From: Metridium senile
Taxonomy: Eukaryota > Cnidaria > Anthozoa > Actiniaria > Metridiidae
Direction of reading: 5' to 3'
Assembly: GCA_949775045.1 (NCBI GenBank)
Contig: OX459100.1
Coordinates: 12,704,447-12,768,446, forward strand
DNA length: 64,000 nucleotides
Below are positions 48,429 through 60,900 of this stretch, piece by piece. A program made the translations under genes and the position numbers. Below the pieces are notes generated by a model. It did not search any database. It was not told the origin of the DNA and worked only from the letters and a program-made list of their open reading frames with translations. Numbering within the stretch: position 1 is the stretch's first letter; each line of letters starts with the position of its first letter.

Positions 48429-48914
48429 ATTAACGAAACTCAGCCAAAATAGTCCGTTGCGAACGGCGATAAATTAGGATTACGAATAAATTGTTTAAAT
48501 TCGATCTTATTTTGATAGAATTGAATCTTCTATTTGTCTTTTTATCAAAACTTTTTGTCCTAGAATACTCGGAAATCAATATTGGAGAGATTTAAATCGA
48601 TTTTTCCCATTTTACCGGCAGAAACTCTACTTAACGAGATTATTGCTGATCTGCAATGGACATTTTCAGGTACGTGTTGCCTTGGAAATACAGTTGATTG
48701 ACGTCCACCAAAATCAAGTTTAGTCGTCAAAGTTTTATATTGGACAGGCACGTGTGACTGAGAACGGCTGTAATTATAATCCGATGGTCAAAGTGAATAG
48801 TGAGCGTTACTTTATGATGAATAATAAACAAGGAATTTTAATCAATTTTATTTGTTTTATTTCATCTCATGAGCTTATTAACACTGAAAAATCAGCAATA
48901 TCAATTATAGGACA

Positions 48915-51900
48915 CTACTTGGTACACACTGCACAAGTCAACTCTCTCCCAGTAACATACGGATGGCAAGGCAAGGACCCACACACCCCTTCCACGGGAT
49001 AAAGAAGAGCACCGTTCAAATTGGCACTGGTGCCTTTGACAGCTTCAGCATCCTGGTCCACGCAAAGAAACTTCGTAGGGTGGTTGTGACCATGATAGGC
49101 TGACATCATGTACCCTTGGAACTCTCGGGTCCATCCCGCTGGACACTCGTATGTTGCCGGAATCATGAGCTCTGAGTTGCGGGTCGTCACGTGACACACA
49201 GCACATGGGGCCTCATGTTCGTGAAGGTTTGAAGTACTAAATGGGTTGAAACCTGACACTTCATACTCGGTACCGTACATGTATGCCGCTGATTGGTGAC
49301 CGGGCTTATAGTTTCCAAATTTAGGGGACTCGGTCAAGCACACGTATTCAGCTGCTCCTCCTATGTTTAAGTAACTCTCTCCTCCAACACGACCTATAAT
49401 ACAATAATCGAATTGAATACAATAATGAAGGGTTTGATGGGGGCCCACCCATTCAAATGCTAGCCCAGCGCCCGACTCCTTTGTGAGCCCCTCCCAGGGG
49501 ACCTAGAACCTAAAAATACTTCTGAAACGACGAGGGATATGTCTTCTTTCAAAATGGCTAATAAAATTTTGGGGCCACTCGAAAATACGATTCAGAGAAT
49601 CGATGTTTGAAAGGTCATTATCTCAAAAATCCACGCGTCACGCTTGTTGTTGTTGTCACGCAAGTTCACAACATAACTGAGGTGAAAATTTATTTCTGCT
49701 CGAAAAATGACTTTCATTACCACAAATGCCTAGCATAATCATTTTTATATACCTTTCCTACATTTAAATCGAGTTTTGTTGGAAATTCAAGGAATATATT
49801 TTTTTTTGAAGCAATTTAATGACTCTTATCAGACGAGGTCAGACAGACTTTTAATAATTAAAAATTTAAATAATAAAAAAAATTACATAAACAATGTTCA
49901 ATCGCTCCACAAAACTTCAAATAATACACAGTCTTTAATTTAGAAATCACGCATGAATTTGAGATAACATAGTTAAATCACAGAACTTACCAATTTCATA
50001 GGATATTTTCCACTTTTTTGAACGACGATTGTAGATTTTCACATATCTAGAGAGCCGACTGCCGACAATACTCCAGTTTCACGTTATCTATCACCGCTGT
50101 ACTATTTGACAAAAGGCGCATTTGCACAGGCTAAGCCTCGATTTGTTGTCAAAATATTCACAAATCCCAAGCAAAGCACGAAAAAATGTTACCGCTTAAC
50201 AAAAGAAAACACATTTGCATTTACTCTGAATTGAGGCTAAGCCTGTGCAAATGCGCCTTTTGTCAAATAGTACAGCGGTGCTAAATAACACGAAACTGGT
50301 CTATTATGGCGTACCATCGGGGCCAAAATTCAACATTGTACTTTTTGTGTTCGTGCTGTTTTCGCCATGCAACATTGTAGTTTTTAAATCGATTGTGTAA
50401 TTTCGTAATCCAACATTGTAGTCTTTTACTCGATTGTGTAATTTCGTAATCCAACATTGTAGTTTTAGCAATGCAACATTCAACTTCTCGGCATCCAACC
50501 GCAAACCATAAAAATGAACGCGGGCTCAACTAACCCCGTCGTGCGCCTGAAATCTGAGTATGTTTCCACGCGTATTTACGAGTCTTCGTGACCGGGGTTT
50601 GTAAACTGAACAATAACAATTTATTTAGCACTGTTTACTATGTAAAATAACCGTAATACTATTTTAACTTATGTTTTTCTTTACGAATAGCCATGTGTCA
50701 TACATCAAAATGTCTGAAATGTCTGAAATGTGTTTTCGAATCCACTGCATCTTTTTGATAGGGTCTGTTTAATTTCAAAATCATTTAATGATGTCAGCCC
50801 ATACAAACAATCAGAAATATAACCTCAAATCGTGGTTTGTCGATCTTTTCTCCAAATAATTGCAGAAAAGTAGTAGTGGCGACAGCTAATTCAAACTTTT
50901 ATAGATCTTATTAAATGATTTTGATCTATTTTCCGTGCAAAAAGTATACTTTCTGAGTTTAAAGCGAACGGTTTGATCACTTTTACAAGAGAGAATTGTG
51001 CGACTATTCTCATGTCAAGTTACAAAAGGGGATATATTTGAAATTAATTGTTCTAAATAAATTGTTATTAATTGTTGTTTACAAATCAACCCCGGTCACA
51101 AAGACTCGTAAATACACGAAGAAACGTACTCAGATTTCAGGCGCACGTGATCGGGGTTAGTTGAGCCCGCGTTCATTTTTATGGTTTGAGGTTGGATGCC
51201 GAGAAGTTGAATGTTGCATTGCTAAAACTACAATGTTGGATTACGAAATTCCACAATCGAGTAAAAAACTACAATGTTGGATTACGAAATTCCACAATCG
51301 AGTAAAAAACTACAATGTTGGATTACGAAATTAAACAATCGAGTAAAAAACTACAATGTTGCATGGCGAAAATAGCACGAACACAAAAAGTACAATTTTG
51401 GCCCCGATGGTACGCCATAGACAATCGGTCTAGACACACGAACCCTAAAGTTCACTCTCTTTCCTAATTAGGCCGGGTGTGTACCATTTAACTTTTGAGG
51501 GGGAGGGGGGTGGGAGGGGTGGTGGTGATGATTTCGTGATGATTTCGAAAAAAAATTTCCTACAAGACAAAATCGCCACTCAAATCTTTGCATTTCGATT
51601 CTATCAAATAAATAAATTGCGCATGCCAGCGGGGTAAAAAAAACTTCCTGCGCGGACCAAATCACCCACCCCCATAACCAACCCCTCAAAAGTCAAATGG
51701 TCCACCCCTTAGTCAATCCAACACATATATAAAAATATATACATATATCCTATGGAGCAACAGTAACATGTTATAACAAGTGTCTATATTCCATATCTTA
51801 TTTCATCTTTTTACATAATGTACAGTATTTACACTTGTCAATGACAAATTATTTGGACTGCGCACAAGGACATGAAAGCAAGAATGCTCGTAAAAGAGCG

Positions 51901-54900
51901 ATGTATGGGCGTCTGAGCCCAGGGGCTGAAATGGAACTTGTGTCAATTTCAAAAAAGTCACAGATGGCGGTGAATGTTTTGATTGTAAGGCACTTGAAGC
52001 CATTTTCTTTCTCGTTCATTAATTAGACAAAGATTGTATGTCTGAAATGTGATGGGATGTTGAAGACCACAGTTGGCGATGATGTCATTGCGCGTTAATT
52101 GGTATAACTCTTCTTCTGTGGCTGCCTCAAAAATTTCATCAGCGGCGTCAGATGCTATGGGTTGCCCCTTAAACTTGGAGGCTGTCCTACTGAAGTATGA
52201 CTGGATTTGCTTTGTGAGGTGTAGTACAATAATGAGATGAAACATAGTATAAAGCCAATCTTTAAAAAAATATGCGTATTCTTGTGTAAAATTATCCAAG
52301 TATATTAAATAGAAGGCCGCGTAATTGAGGTCTGGCTAGATCGGACTTTCATACGGACCGACCAACCGTGAATAGGAGATACTAGGTGAGATATGCTGTT
52401 CTAATTAGAGACGGACCATTTGATTTTTGTAGGGGGGATGGGTAGATCTTCAGTGTACTCGAATTTTTTTTTTCGCCCTCCAGTGTTGCAGGATATTTTT
52501 TTTGCTATACCAAGCTATATTTGTTTTGCCATATTGATGTTGAACGATTTTTTTGAGATTGGGGTGCTTGCTCGATATTTTTTTAGGGGAATTAACCCTC
52601 CTCCCCTCCTACAAATATTAAATGGTCCGTCGTCCACAGCTCGTCGTCCATTACTGTGTGTGTGTTTTTACCTAATTATCATGTCAGACGTTATGCGCGT
52701 TATGAAATTAATCGTACATTAATTGGCTATATACCCTTGTCACAAAGCGTAAACAACATCATATCTTACCTCTCTTGCAAGAAGTAGCTGTGACTCAGTT
52801 GATAACAGCGAATCTCTTAAATTAAGAGACTTCAAATGGGATTGAATGGGTCTTTTACAATGTGCAATAGAGACGCACAATACATTCTCTTTTTTGTCTC
52901 GACTTGCGCCACAGCCATCCACTGCTCGAGTACTATAAAAGCTCTTATAAGTGATGCTGTCTAAACGTACACACGAGTGACCTCGAGTGACCACGAGTGA
53001 CCACGAATGAAAAAATAAAATTATGAAAAAAAGAACAAAATTGAAAAAAGGAAAAACAACCAAATAACGTAACAGTATAAAATAACAAATATGGAAGGAA
53101 GTAATAGAAAAGAAAAATGAATTACATTTAAAAATTAACAGAAAATTAAACATGAAATGATATAACAACAAACAATTCAAATGATAAACAAAAGGACGCG
53201 AAAACAAATGGCTTGTAATAAACGTAAAAGTATCGGGCAAAAATCTCCTTAGTTTGACGACAATTATATATATTTAAAAAATTCATGAATAATTAATGAG
53301 ACATATTCAAAAGAAATCATGACCATGACGAGTGTTGTAAATCTGATACAACACTAGTGTTGTATATCCTAATTTGCATAAGTTTTAACTGGTAATTTTA
53401 CGGCAAAATTTATTTTAATCTTGAAAATTTTGGTAAAATATGAAAGAGCTAACCTAGACATTTTTTAAGTAGTTTACAACATTCGCGTCCGTGTTGTATC
53501 GGCGATACAACACGGCCGCTCATGTTGTAAACACTACATAAAACTTAGCAGAGCATAAGAAATGATACATTTCTACAATTAATGAAGAGTAAAAGAAATG
53601 AAAATTGGATGAAAAATGAAAAAAATTATGAAAACGTGAAAGAAAAACAATTTTTTTACAAGAAGTATTTTAAAAGCTTTATTCCCTCATTTCAGTTGCT
53701 ATCGATCGGACCCCATTTAATTAATAAATAATTATTTACACAGAGTAAAAACTAGTTTACCGGTGAAACATACACTAACTAAAATAGAAACAATAGAATA
53801 GACAATCGAAAAACAAAGGATTTTGCTATTATTTAACAATATTTAGTTAAGTTGCTTCACGGCTGTAGTGTTAGTACTCTATTAAAACAGCAACAATGTC
53901 TACATTATCTAATAGTAACAATAAAACTGTAACAGTCTTAGTTGAGCGTTTTTTTTTTCTTTCAAAAAATGAATTATATAGCAAAATGATCATTTCATGT
54001 TTAATTTTCTGTTAATTTTTAAATTTAATTCATATTTCTTTTCTATTGCTTCCATATTTGTTATTTTATACTGTTTTGTTATTTGGTTGTTTTTCCTTTT
54101 TTCAATTTTTTACTTTTTTTCAATTTTTTTCATTTTTTTCATATTTTCATTTTTTTCACTCGTGGTCACTCGTGTGTACTTTTAGCCAGCATCCTCGGCT
54201 AATAAGTTGTCTTGAAACGAAATGACCAAGTGAGTTCAAACACATCCTCGGTAACCCAGGGGTATTCTTCTGTCACTCGTTTCTCGCTTCCACAACATAT
54301 ACCCCTGGGAACGTAGTCTGTTGGAGCTTGTTCCGGAAGTCAAAATTCAAACTTATTTAACGACTTTCTTTGAATGGTTATCTTGATTTTCATTGGTCGA
54401 CCTAATAAGGTCGACCAATCAGGAAAGAGCTGAAATTTGACTTCCGGAACAAGCTCCAACAGACTACGTTCCCAGGGGTATACACCTATTTCAATTAACG
54501 TTGTCCATCTGTAATGGTCGATCTGAGACCGATAGGAATTGTGGGAGCTCGTTAAACTGCAAATACACTACATTTTGTATTATAATCACGCTTGAATATT
54601 TATGTTTACTTCTGAAATACTATTATCCATAATTCAGCACCATTCAAGTGCGATTAAAACAACACATTTGGAATTTATTGAACTCCCACAATTCCTATCG
54701 GTCTCAGATCAACCATTCCAGATGGACAACGTTAATTGAAATAGGTGTGATGTTGTGGAAGCGAGAAACGAGCGACAGAAGAATACCCCTGGGTTCCCGA
54801 GGATGGTTCAAACAGCACAAACACTGAACGTTGTTTACTTTGAGTTTGTTTTGCAAGATGTATTAAATCAAAGACAGGTGGCGTCGGCCCAGTCCTAACC

Positions 54901-57900
54901 AGTCCTACTTAGTAATTACGCTTTGGACCAATTAGTCTACTTACATTAAATTAAAATGTTTTGACAAAAAAAGTTTATATGTTTAGAACTAAATGGACAT
55001 TAAGAAATTATACATCAAATAAGAGGTAATTATCGGGAGGGAGAGAAAATTCTAAAAACCTAGCACAGTTCCTGTGACATGCGTAACACAATATTGACAG
55101 GCAACTGGCATTTTCGGTATAGTTTGATGAAAGGACATACACTCTCGTGACATATTATACACCAAGTCCAAAAAAAAGAAAATATCCTATGAAATTGGTA
55201 AGTTCTGTAATTTAACTATGTTATCTCAAAATTTAAGCGCGATTTCTAGACTTTGTATTATTTTTAGAATAAGTTTTGTGGCGCGCTAATTGACGGCAAA
55301 CAAGTCAGATAAGAGACGTCATTAATTGCTTCAAACAAAAACATATCCCTTGAATTTCCCACAAAACTCGATTCAAATGTAGGAAAGATATAAAAATGAT
55401 TATGCTAGGCATTTGTGGTAATGAAAGTCATTTTTCGAGCAGAAATAAATTTTCACCTCAGTTATGTTGTGAACTTGCGTGACAACAACAACAAGCGTGA
55501 CGCGTGGATTTTTGAGATTATGACCTTTCAAACATCGATTCTCTGAATCGTATTTTCGAGTGGCCCCAAAATTTTATTAGCCATTTCGAAAGAAGACATA
55601 TCCCTCGTCGTTTCAGAAGTATTTTTAGGTTCTAGATCGTCGTACCAGTGGAGATATTTTGATGCGAATTTTGCTATTTTTTTGTGTCGCCGAAGTTGCT
55701 TCAAAATTGAACAAAGTCAAAAATCTGTAAAATATTCCACTTTTTACTATTTCGATCAAGAAGCACTAAAAACGCCCCTCATTCTATGTTCTTTTGAAGT
55801 ATTAACACAAAAGTTGTATTACTTTTGATATTCCTGAAGAAACGGACTTCGTTTGAGAGGTGGTATTCATAGCTAAAAATAGGCCCAAAAACGGCAAAAA
55901 TCAAAATTGGCTTCGTTCTTAAAAAATAATCGCCCAATTTCTTATTGAGTTATATTGTGATAACTAGTACACCTAAGGCTATGATCTGACAAAGTTTGAA
56001 GATTTTTGATTTTCCAAAGTCTGCCGACGATGTTCGGTTATTACAGACCAGCTCTCTTAAATGTTTTGCATTTTCTCCCTTGTTCACCATAAGTAAAAGT
56101 AGTGTTTCCCTGAAATGATTTACATTTATGTTTCCATGACCCCCCAAAAATATTGTTTTATAATATTTTGTTTCCAGAAAATAATTTTTGAATGATCTCT
56201 GTTCCCTGAAAATAAATGTTTCTGTTCCCTTGTTCCCTAGAATCCTTGGTATAGATAGGGAATCTATCAGCAAAATACAACCATCATTCATTTTCTTTAT
56301 ATTGAAGACATATACCATATGCTTCAATGCAAAGGCCCGGATACCTTTCAAGATGGCGCAGGGAACTGTGAAGGGGAATATTTAACAGTTCATGTACCTT
56401 TATAGACCAAGTCAGCACCAGAAGGACAAGAAGTCCTTCCCCAGCGTACGTATTTAACCCCGCCACTTTTAGGACCTTGAGGACCCTTTGGGCCATGTTT
56501 ACCCGCAGAGCCTTGCGCGCCTGGAGTTCCTGGAGTGAAGAGTAAACATAATTAAAAGAATCATCGAAGCTACCACATATAGCACCTTGTACCAGAGACA
56601 AATTTCTTAATTAATACAATTGTAGATAAATCCTTAGTTTTCGTTCAAAAGATATATATTTTATACACGTGTACTTTGTGGCTACCCAACAAAGTGTCCA
56701 GATAGTCACACATGTTGGTTGATATTTTAGTAGTCTATTTACCAATTTAATTTGAGATACATGCTAATTAAGATATTTATGTTTCTATGCCTAATTCGAT
56801 ATAATTGTAATAATTATAGTTTTTATTCAGGGCTGCGTTGAGTGAGCTCGTTTACTGGTACCAGACTCGTACCCAGTCGTTACTCTTCTTTTTTTCCGGG
56901 CGCGCGCAAAGCGCTTTCCGGATTCCGTCTTCCCTTGATGCACCGCGATCGGTAAAAAAAAGAGAGAGAAGCGACTGGGTACGAGTCTGTACTGGTCCGG
57001 GTAGAATGAAACACACGTGTTGGAGTAAATGGCTATGAGGAAAACCCCCAAAGCCGCTTTTAATATAAAAATACATGATGGATAATTAACCTTAGGTTTA
57101 AGAGTAGAAATCGTAATTGGACCAGTAACCTGGAAAGATGAGGGCAAACAAAACGCCACACAATACTTATATAATAATATAATGTGTCAAATATTTTATA
57201 TACTGTAAATAGTATAACTATTACTCGGTCGTTTCTGTAGTAAGCAACTGTGGATGCATCTATTTACTTGAATATCCACTACTGAGCGGATTTTGTGAGT
57301 AATTGTGAATGCAACGATTTACTCAGCAATTTTACAAACCTCTACTCTTGCAGTTAGTAACGTTAAATGAATGTTGCTTTATTTATTTATACAGCTTTTC
57401 CAATGCTATTCAAAGGCGAAAAATAAACTAACAGGAAAAGGCATGGTATGGCTCACACAACAGAGCTTGGCTCCAAATAAAGTGTGGTCCTTAAGAAACA
57501 CAATTTATATAACAAATACAAATACATAGTAAAATAACGAAATGTCTATGTGCAATAATTCACACTAATAGCATAAATTAATAGCTTTAAATTAATTAAT
57601 TTAATAGCAATAAAATTAATTAATAGCATTAATTGATAGCACTAATACCATAATTTAATTCGATCAGTAGCTTGGATGTATTTTTTTTATAGAACTGAAA
57701 TCAAACGCGTTTCTGATGTTTGGTTGACATGCTGTTACATTACCTTGTGGACCAGCAGCGCCATCTTTGCCATTGGTTCCATCCTTGCCTGATAAAATAA
57801 TTATAAAATAATATTTTCTTTTAGACATCGCTTGTAAAATTATTATAACTAGACGCACTTAATGCGTTTACTCAGGCTACGTCATAGAGTAGTTGTGGTT

Positions 57901-60900
57901 TACCTGTGGCATAACGTCATGTGTAATCTCGACACAACAATATACCCATAGATAGAAAAGGTTAACCTAGACTCAGGCTTCCCTGCGGGATAGCCTGAGT
58001 AAATAGCATTGTGCCAAGATAAAAACATGCTCCACGCCACTCTTTAACCTGATGCACATGCGTGATTATATAGCATTACATCGAGGCTATTGAAAGCGAA
58101 AAGGTAACGCCGGACATGATTGCCTCAATCAATATACAGATACTCAGTCAGAAAAAAACTTCAGTCTCTCTTGTATATTGTAAAGTCGATGATTGAGTCT
58201 AAAATATTTTGTATCTGGTGCCTACCTGGTCTGCCTGGAATACCATCGCGGCCATCTCTACCTGGAAAATGCAAGCGAATGACGTTATTACAGCTGTGTT
58301 TTTCTTGTGCTCCGTATCGGCTGGAAAACATGTTACATCATTTTTCATTTATTTAAGTTTGTTTTTAATCTTTAACTTTTATTAAAATCATTTTTAAAAA
58401 ATTTTACAAACTTCTCAAATATTAATTTTCAAAAAAATGTATTTAAACCTATATTTTTTTGCACGTGAATATTCGAAACATTTATAAAACTATCACACTT
58501 ACATACCTCGAAGAACGTTCATTCGCTTGGAATTATATTCACTCAATCTGCAAAGTCAATAGTAAAAACATAAATTTCATTGTTTGTCCTGTTATCGACC
58601 ATAGATGACGTCAAAACATATTAAGACTCAAGTAGACTCCAACAATGCTCAAGTTTCAAAGTGTGCCTGTGTTTCTTTGTATCCTTAATTCACTTTCATT
58701 AAATACGCGCGGTATTTTTCATTAATTCTTCTCGAACGGTGTAATTTCCTATACAAATACCCCTGTAATCTACGATTACGTAGGTAGCAGAAAATAGAGA
58801 TCGGCACGATTCGAACGCACGAATTAAGTTTATTGTGTCAATCAGATATGGTTGTAGCGGTAGCGTATTTCAACCTATGTATATTGTGTGACACAATAAA
58901 CTTAATTCGTGCGTTCGAATCGTGCCGATCTCTATTTTCTGCTACCTACGTAATCGTAGATTACATTAGTTCGAATTTGGTGTGCCTTTTTAGCTAAATA
59001 GACGGTTAAATTTGTTTGAATTGGTAGACAAGTAGCAATAGTAGCAGATTCACACGTGTGTAAAAACATAGAGAAGAGAATCGAATTACAGTACGTGACA
59101 GTAGTACTCTAACTAGTTAAACATTAATCATAAATCAACAAAAAACAATCAAATCATATCTTGTGAATAACAACCCCATCAGACATGATGATGACTCAGA
59201 AGAAGTACAGTCAAACTTCAAATTCAAGCTTGTATAGTCACAGGAAGCCCAATCTCATAGATCGAGGCGCTTTAAAATAAGGCTTTCTATGTAGAATTAT
59301 TCTCAAATTTATAACTCATCGAAAAATAAAGGAAATAAACTCTAACCTTCGTGGATTGTTTCGTGTGTCTTTCTTGCTATCTGGTAGCGATTTCAGGCTG
59401 TTCGGGCGGTTTTTAGCTATGTTTTAGCTATGTTCTCCCCCTACTACTAAGAACAAGGCAAGGAAGGAGACCTTGGGTCGGCCAACGGACCGAGTTGCTC
59501 TCGAAAATCGCTCAAATTCTCACACTAAATCGCATTCCCTTTCCTTGATACTCCGCAACACGAAAGCCAGATAGTTACCCTCTACGATTACCAAAAAATG
59601 TCTCATAAAAGTTATCCCCTCGAGGAATAAATCCGGCGAGAATTTCAAATTACCGGCCATTTTGAATGGCTTCGTATGCGCGGCAGGGATTTCTTGTGCA
59701 GCTCGACGAGCGTGACAGCGCGGACGGCCTGGACTCTAGTCAAATCTCTCCCAGCTACCCCTCCCCCTACTCTACGAAATCCCAGACTCAGTCACCCCGG
59801 GGAGGGCGACATTGGTAACTATCCTTTATCACTGGTCGGCGAATGACAAAGGATACTTACCAATGTCGCACTCCCCGGGGTGACTGAGTCTTGGATTTCG
59901 TAGAAATAGTAGAGGGGTAGCTGGGAGAGATTTGACTAGAGTCCAGGCCGTCCGCGCTGTCACGCTCGTCGAGCTGCACAAGAAATCCCTGCCGCGCATA
60001 CGAAGCCATTCAAAATGGCCGGTAATTTGAAATTCTCGCCGGATTTATTCCTCGAGGGGATAACTTTTATGAGACATTTTTTGGTAATCGTAGAGGGTAA
60101 CTATCTGGCTTTCGTGTTGCGGAGTATCAAGGAAAGGGAATGCGATTTAGTGTGAGAATTTGAGCGATTTTCGAGAGCAACTCGGTCCGTTGGCCGACCC
60201 AAGGTCTCCTTCCTTGCCTTGTTCTTAGTAGTAGGGGGAGAACATAGCTAAAACATAGCTAAAAACCGCCCGAACAGCCTGAAATCGCTACCAGATAGCA
60301 AGAAAGACACACGAAACAATCCACGAAGGTTAGAGTTTATTTCCTTTATTTTTCGACGAGTTATAGATTTGAGAATAATTCTACATAGAAAGCCTTATTA
60401 TAAAGCGCCTCGATCTATGAGATTGGGCTTCCTGTGGTATAGTAAGTCTCGCTAAAATTCCAAACTTTCAAATTGTTTGACCATTTCAGTAAGAGTAAAA
60501 CTAAAAATCGTTGGACGTTTTTTGCTTAACTAATAAACACATCAATTGTCGGTCAGTTTCTTGGTTGAAAATAGACTTTGTTCTTTGAAGAATAGAATAG
60601 AATAGAATCTTTATTTGCTCTTATATACTAATTACAATATATATTAAACATTATATTATACATTTTTACATTTTTCTTTCTATATTCGTTTGTATGTTTG
60701 TATGAGTGTTTCTATTATGTATGTTTTATAGAATATAGAAATTGAGCATGGAGGCTAAGTAAACTGGGAAGTTATCGAGTTAGCCTCCATAATGTATATC
60801 TTACTGAATTTGGTTATTTTGTCAATATGTTTTTGTCATGATTTGCAGTAGCTTGAAAGTGGATGCATAAAATTTTCGTCATATAAGAAATAATTATATT

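Larger units (their letters stand above)
47584..48773. mobile_element. TIR element downstream of DIRS
   Basis: ttacagccgttctcagtcac at the left pairs with gtgactgagaacggctgtaa at the right; weaker inverted similarity (gacgtcaatcaac) follows inside. The interior holds a tRNA-like sequence, a tandem duplication and a hairpin but no transposase. No clear target duplication is seen. Confidence 0.6.

Noticed and set aside
52740..53240. 166-codon Phe/Ile-rich minus-strand frame
   Set aside because: The AT-rich inverted repeat arm gives hydrophobic low-complexity translation; a similar frame occurs in the mirror arm at 53997.
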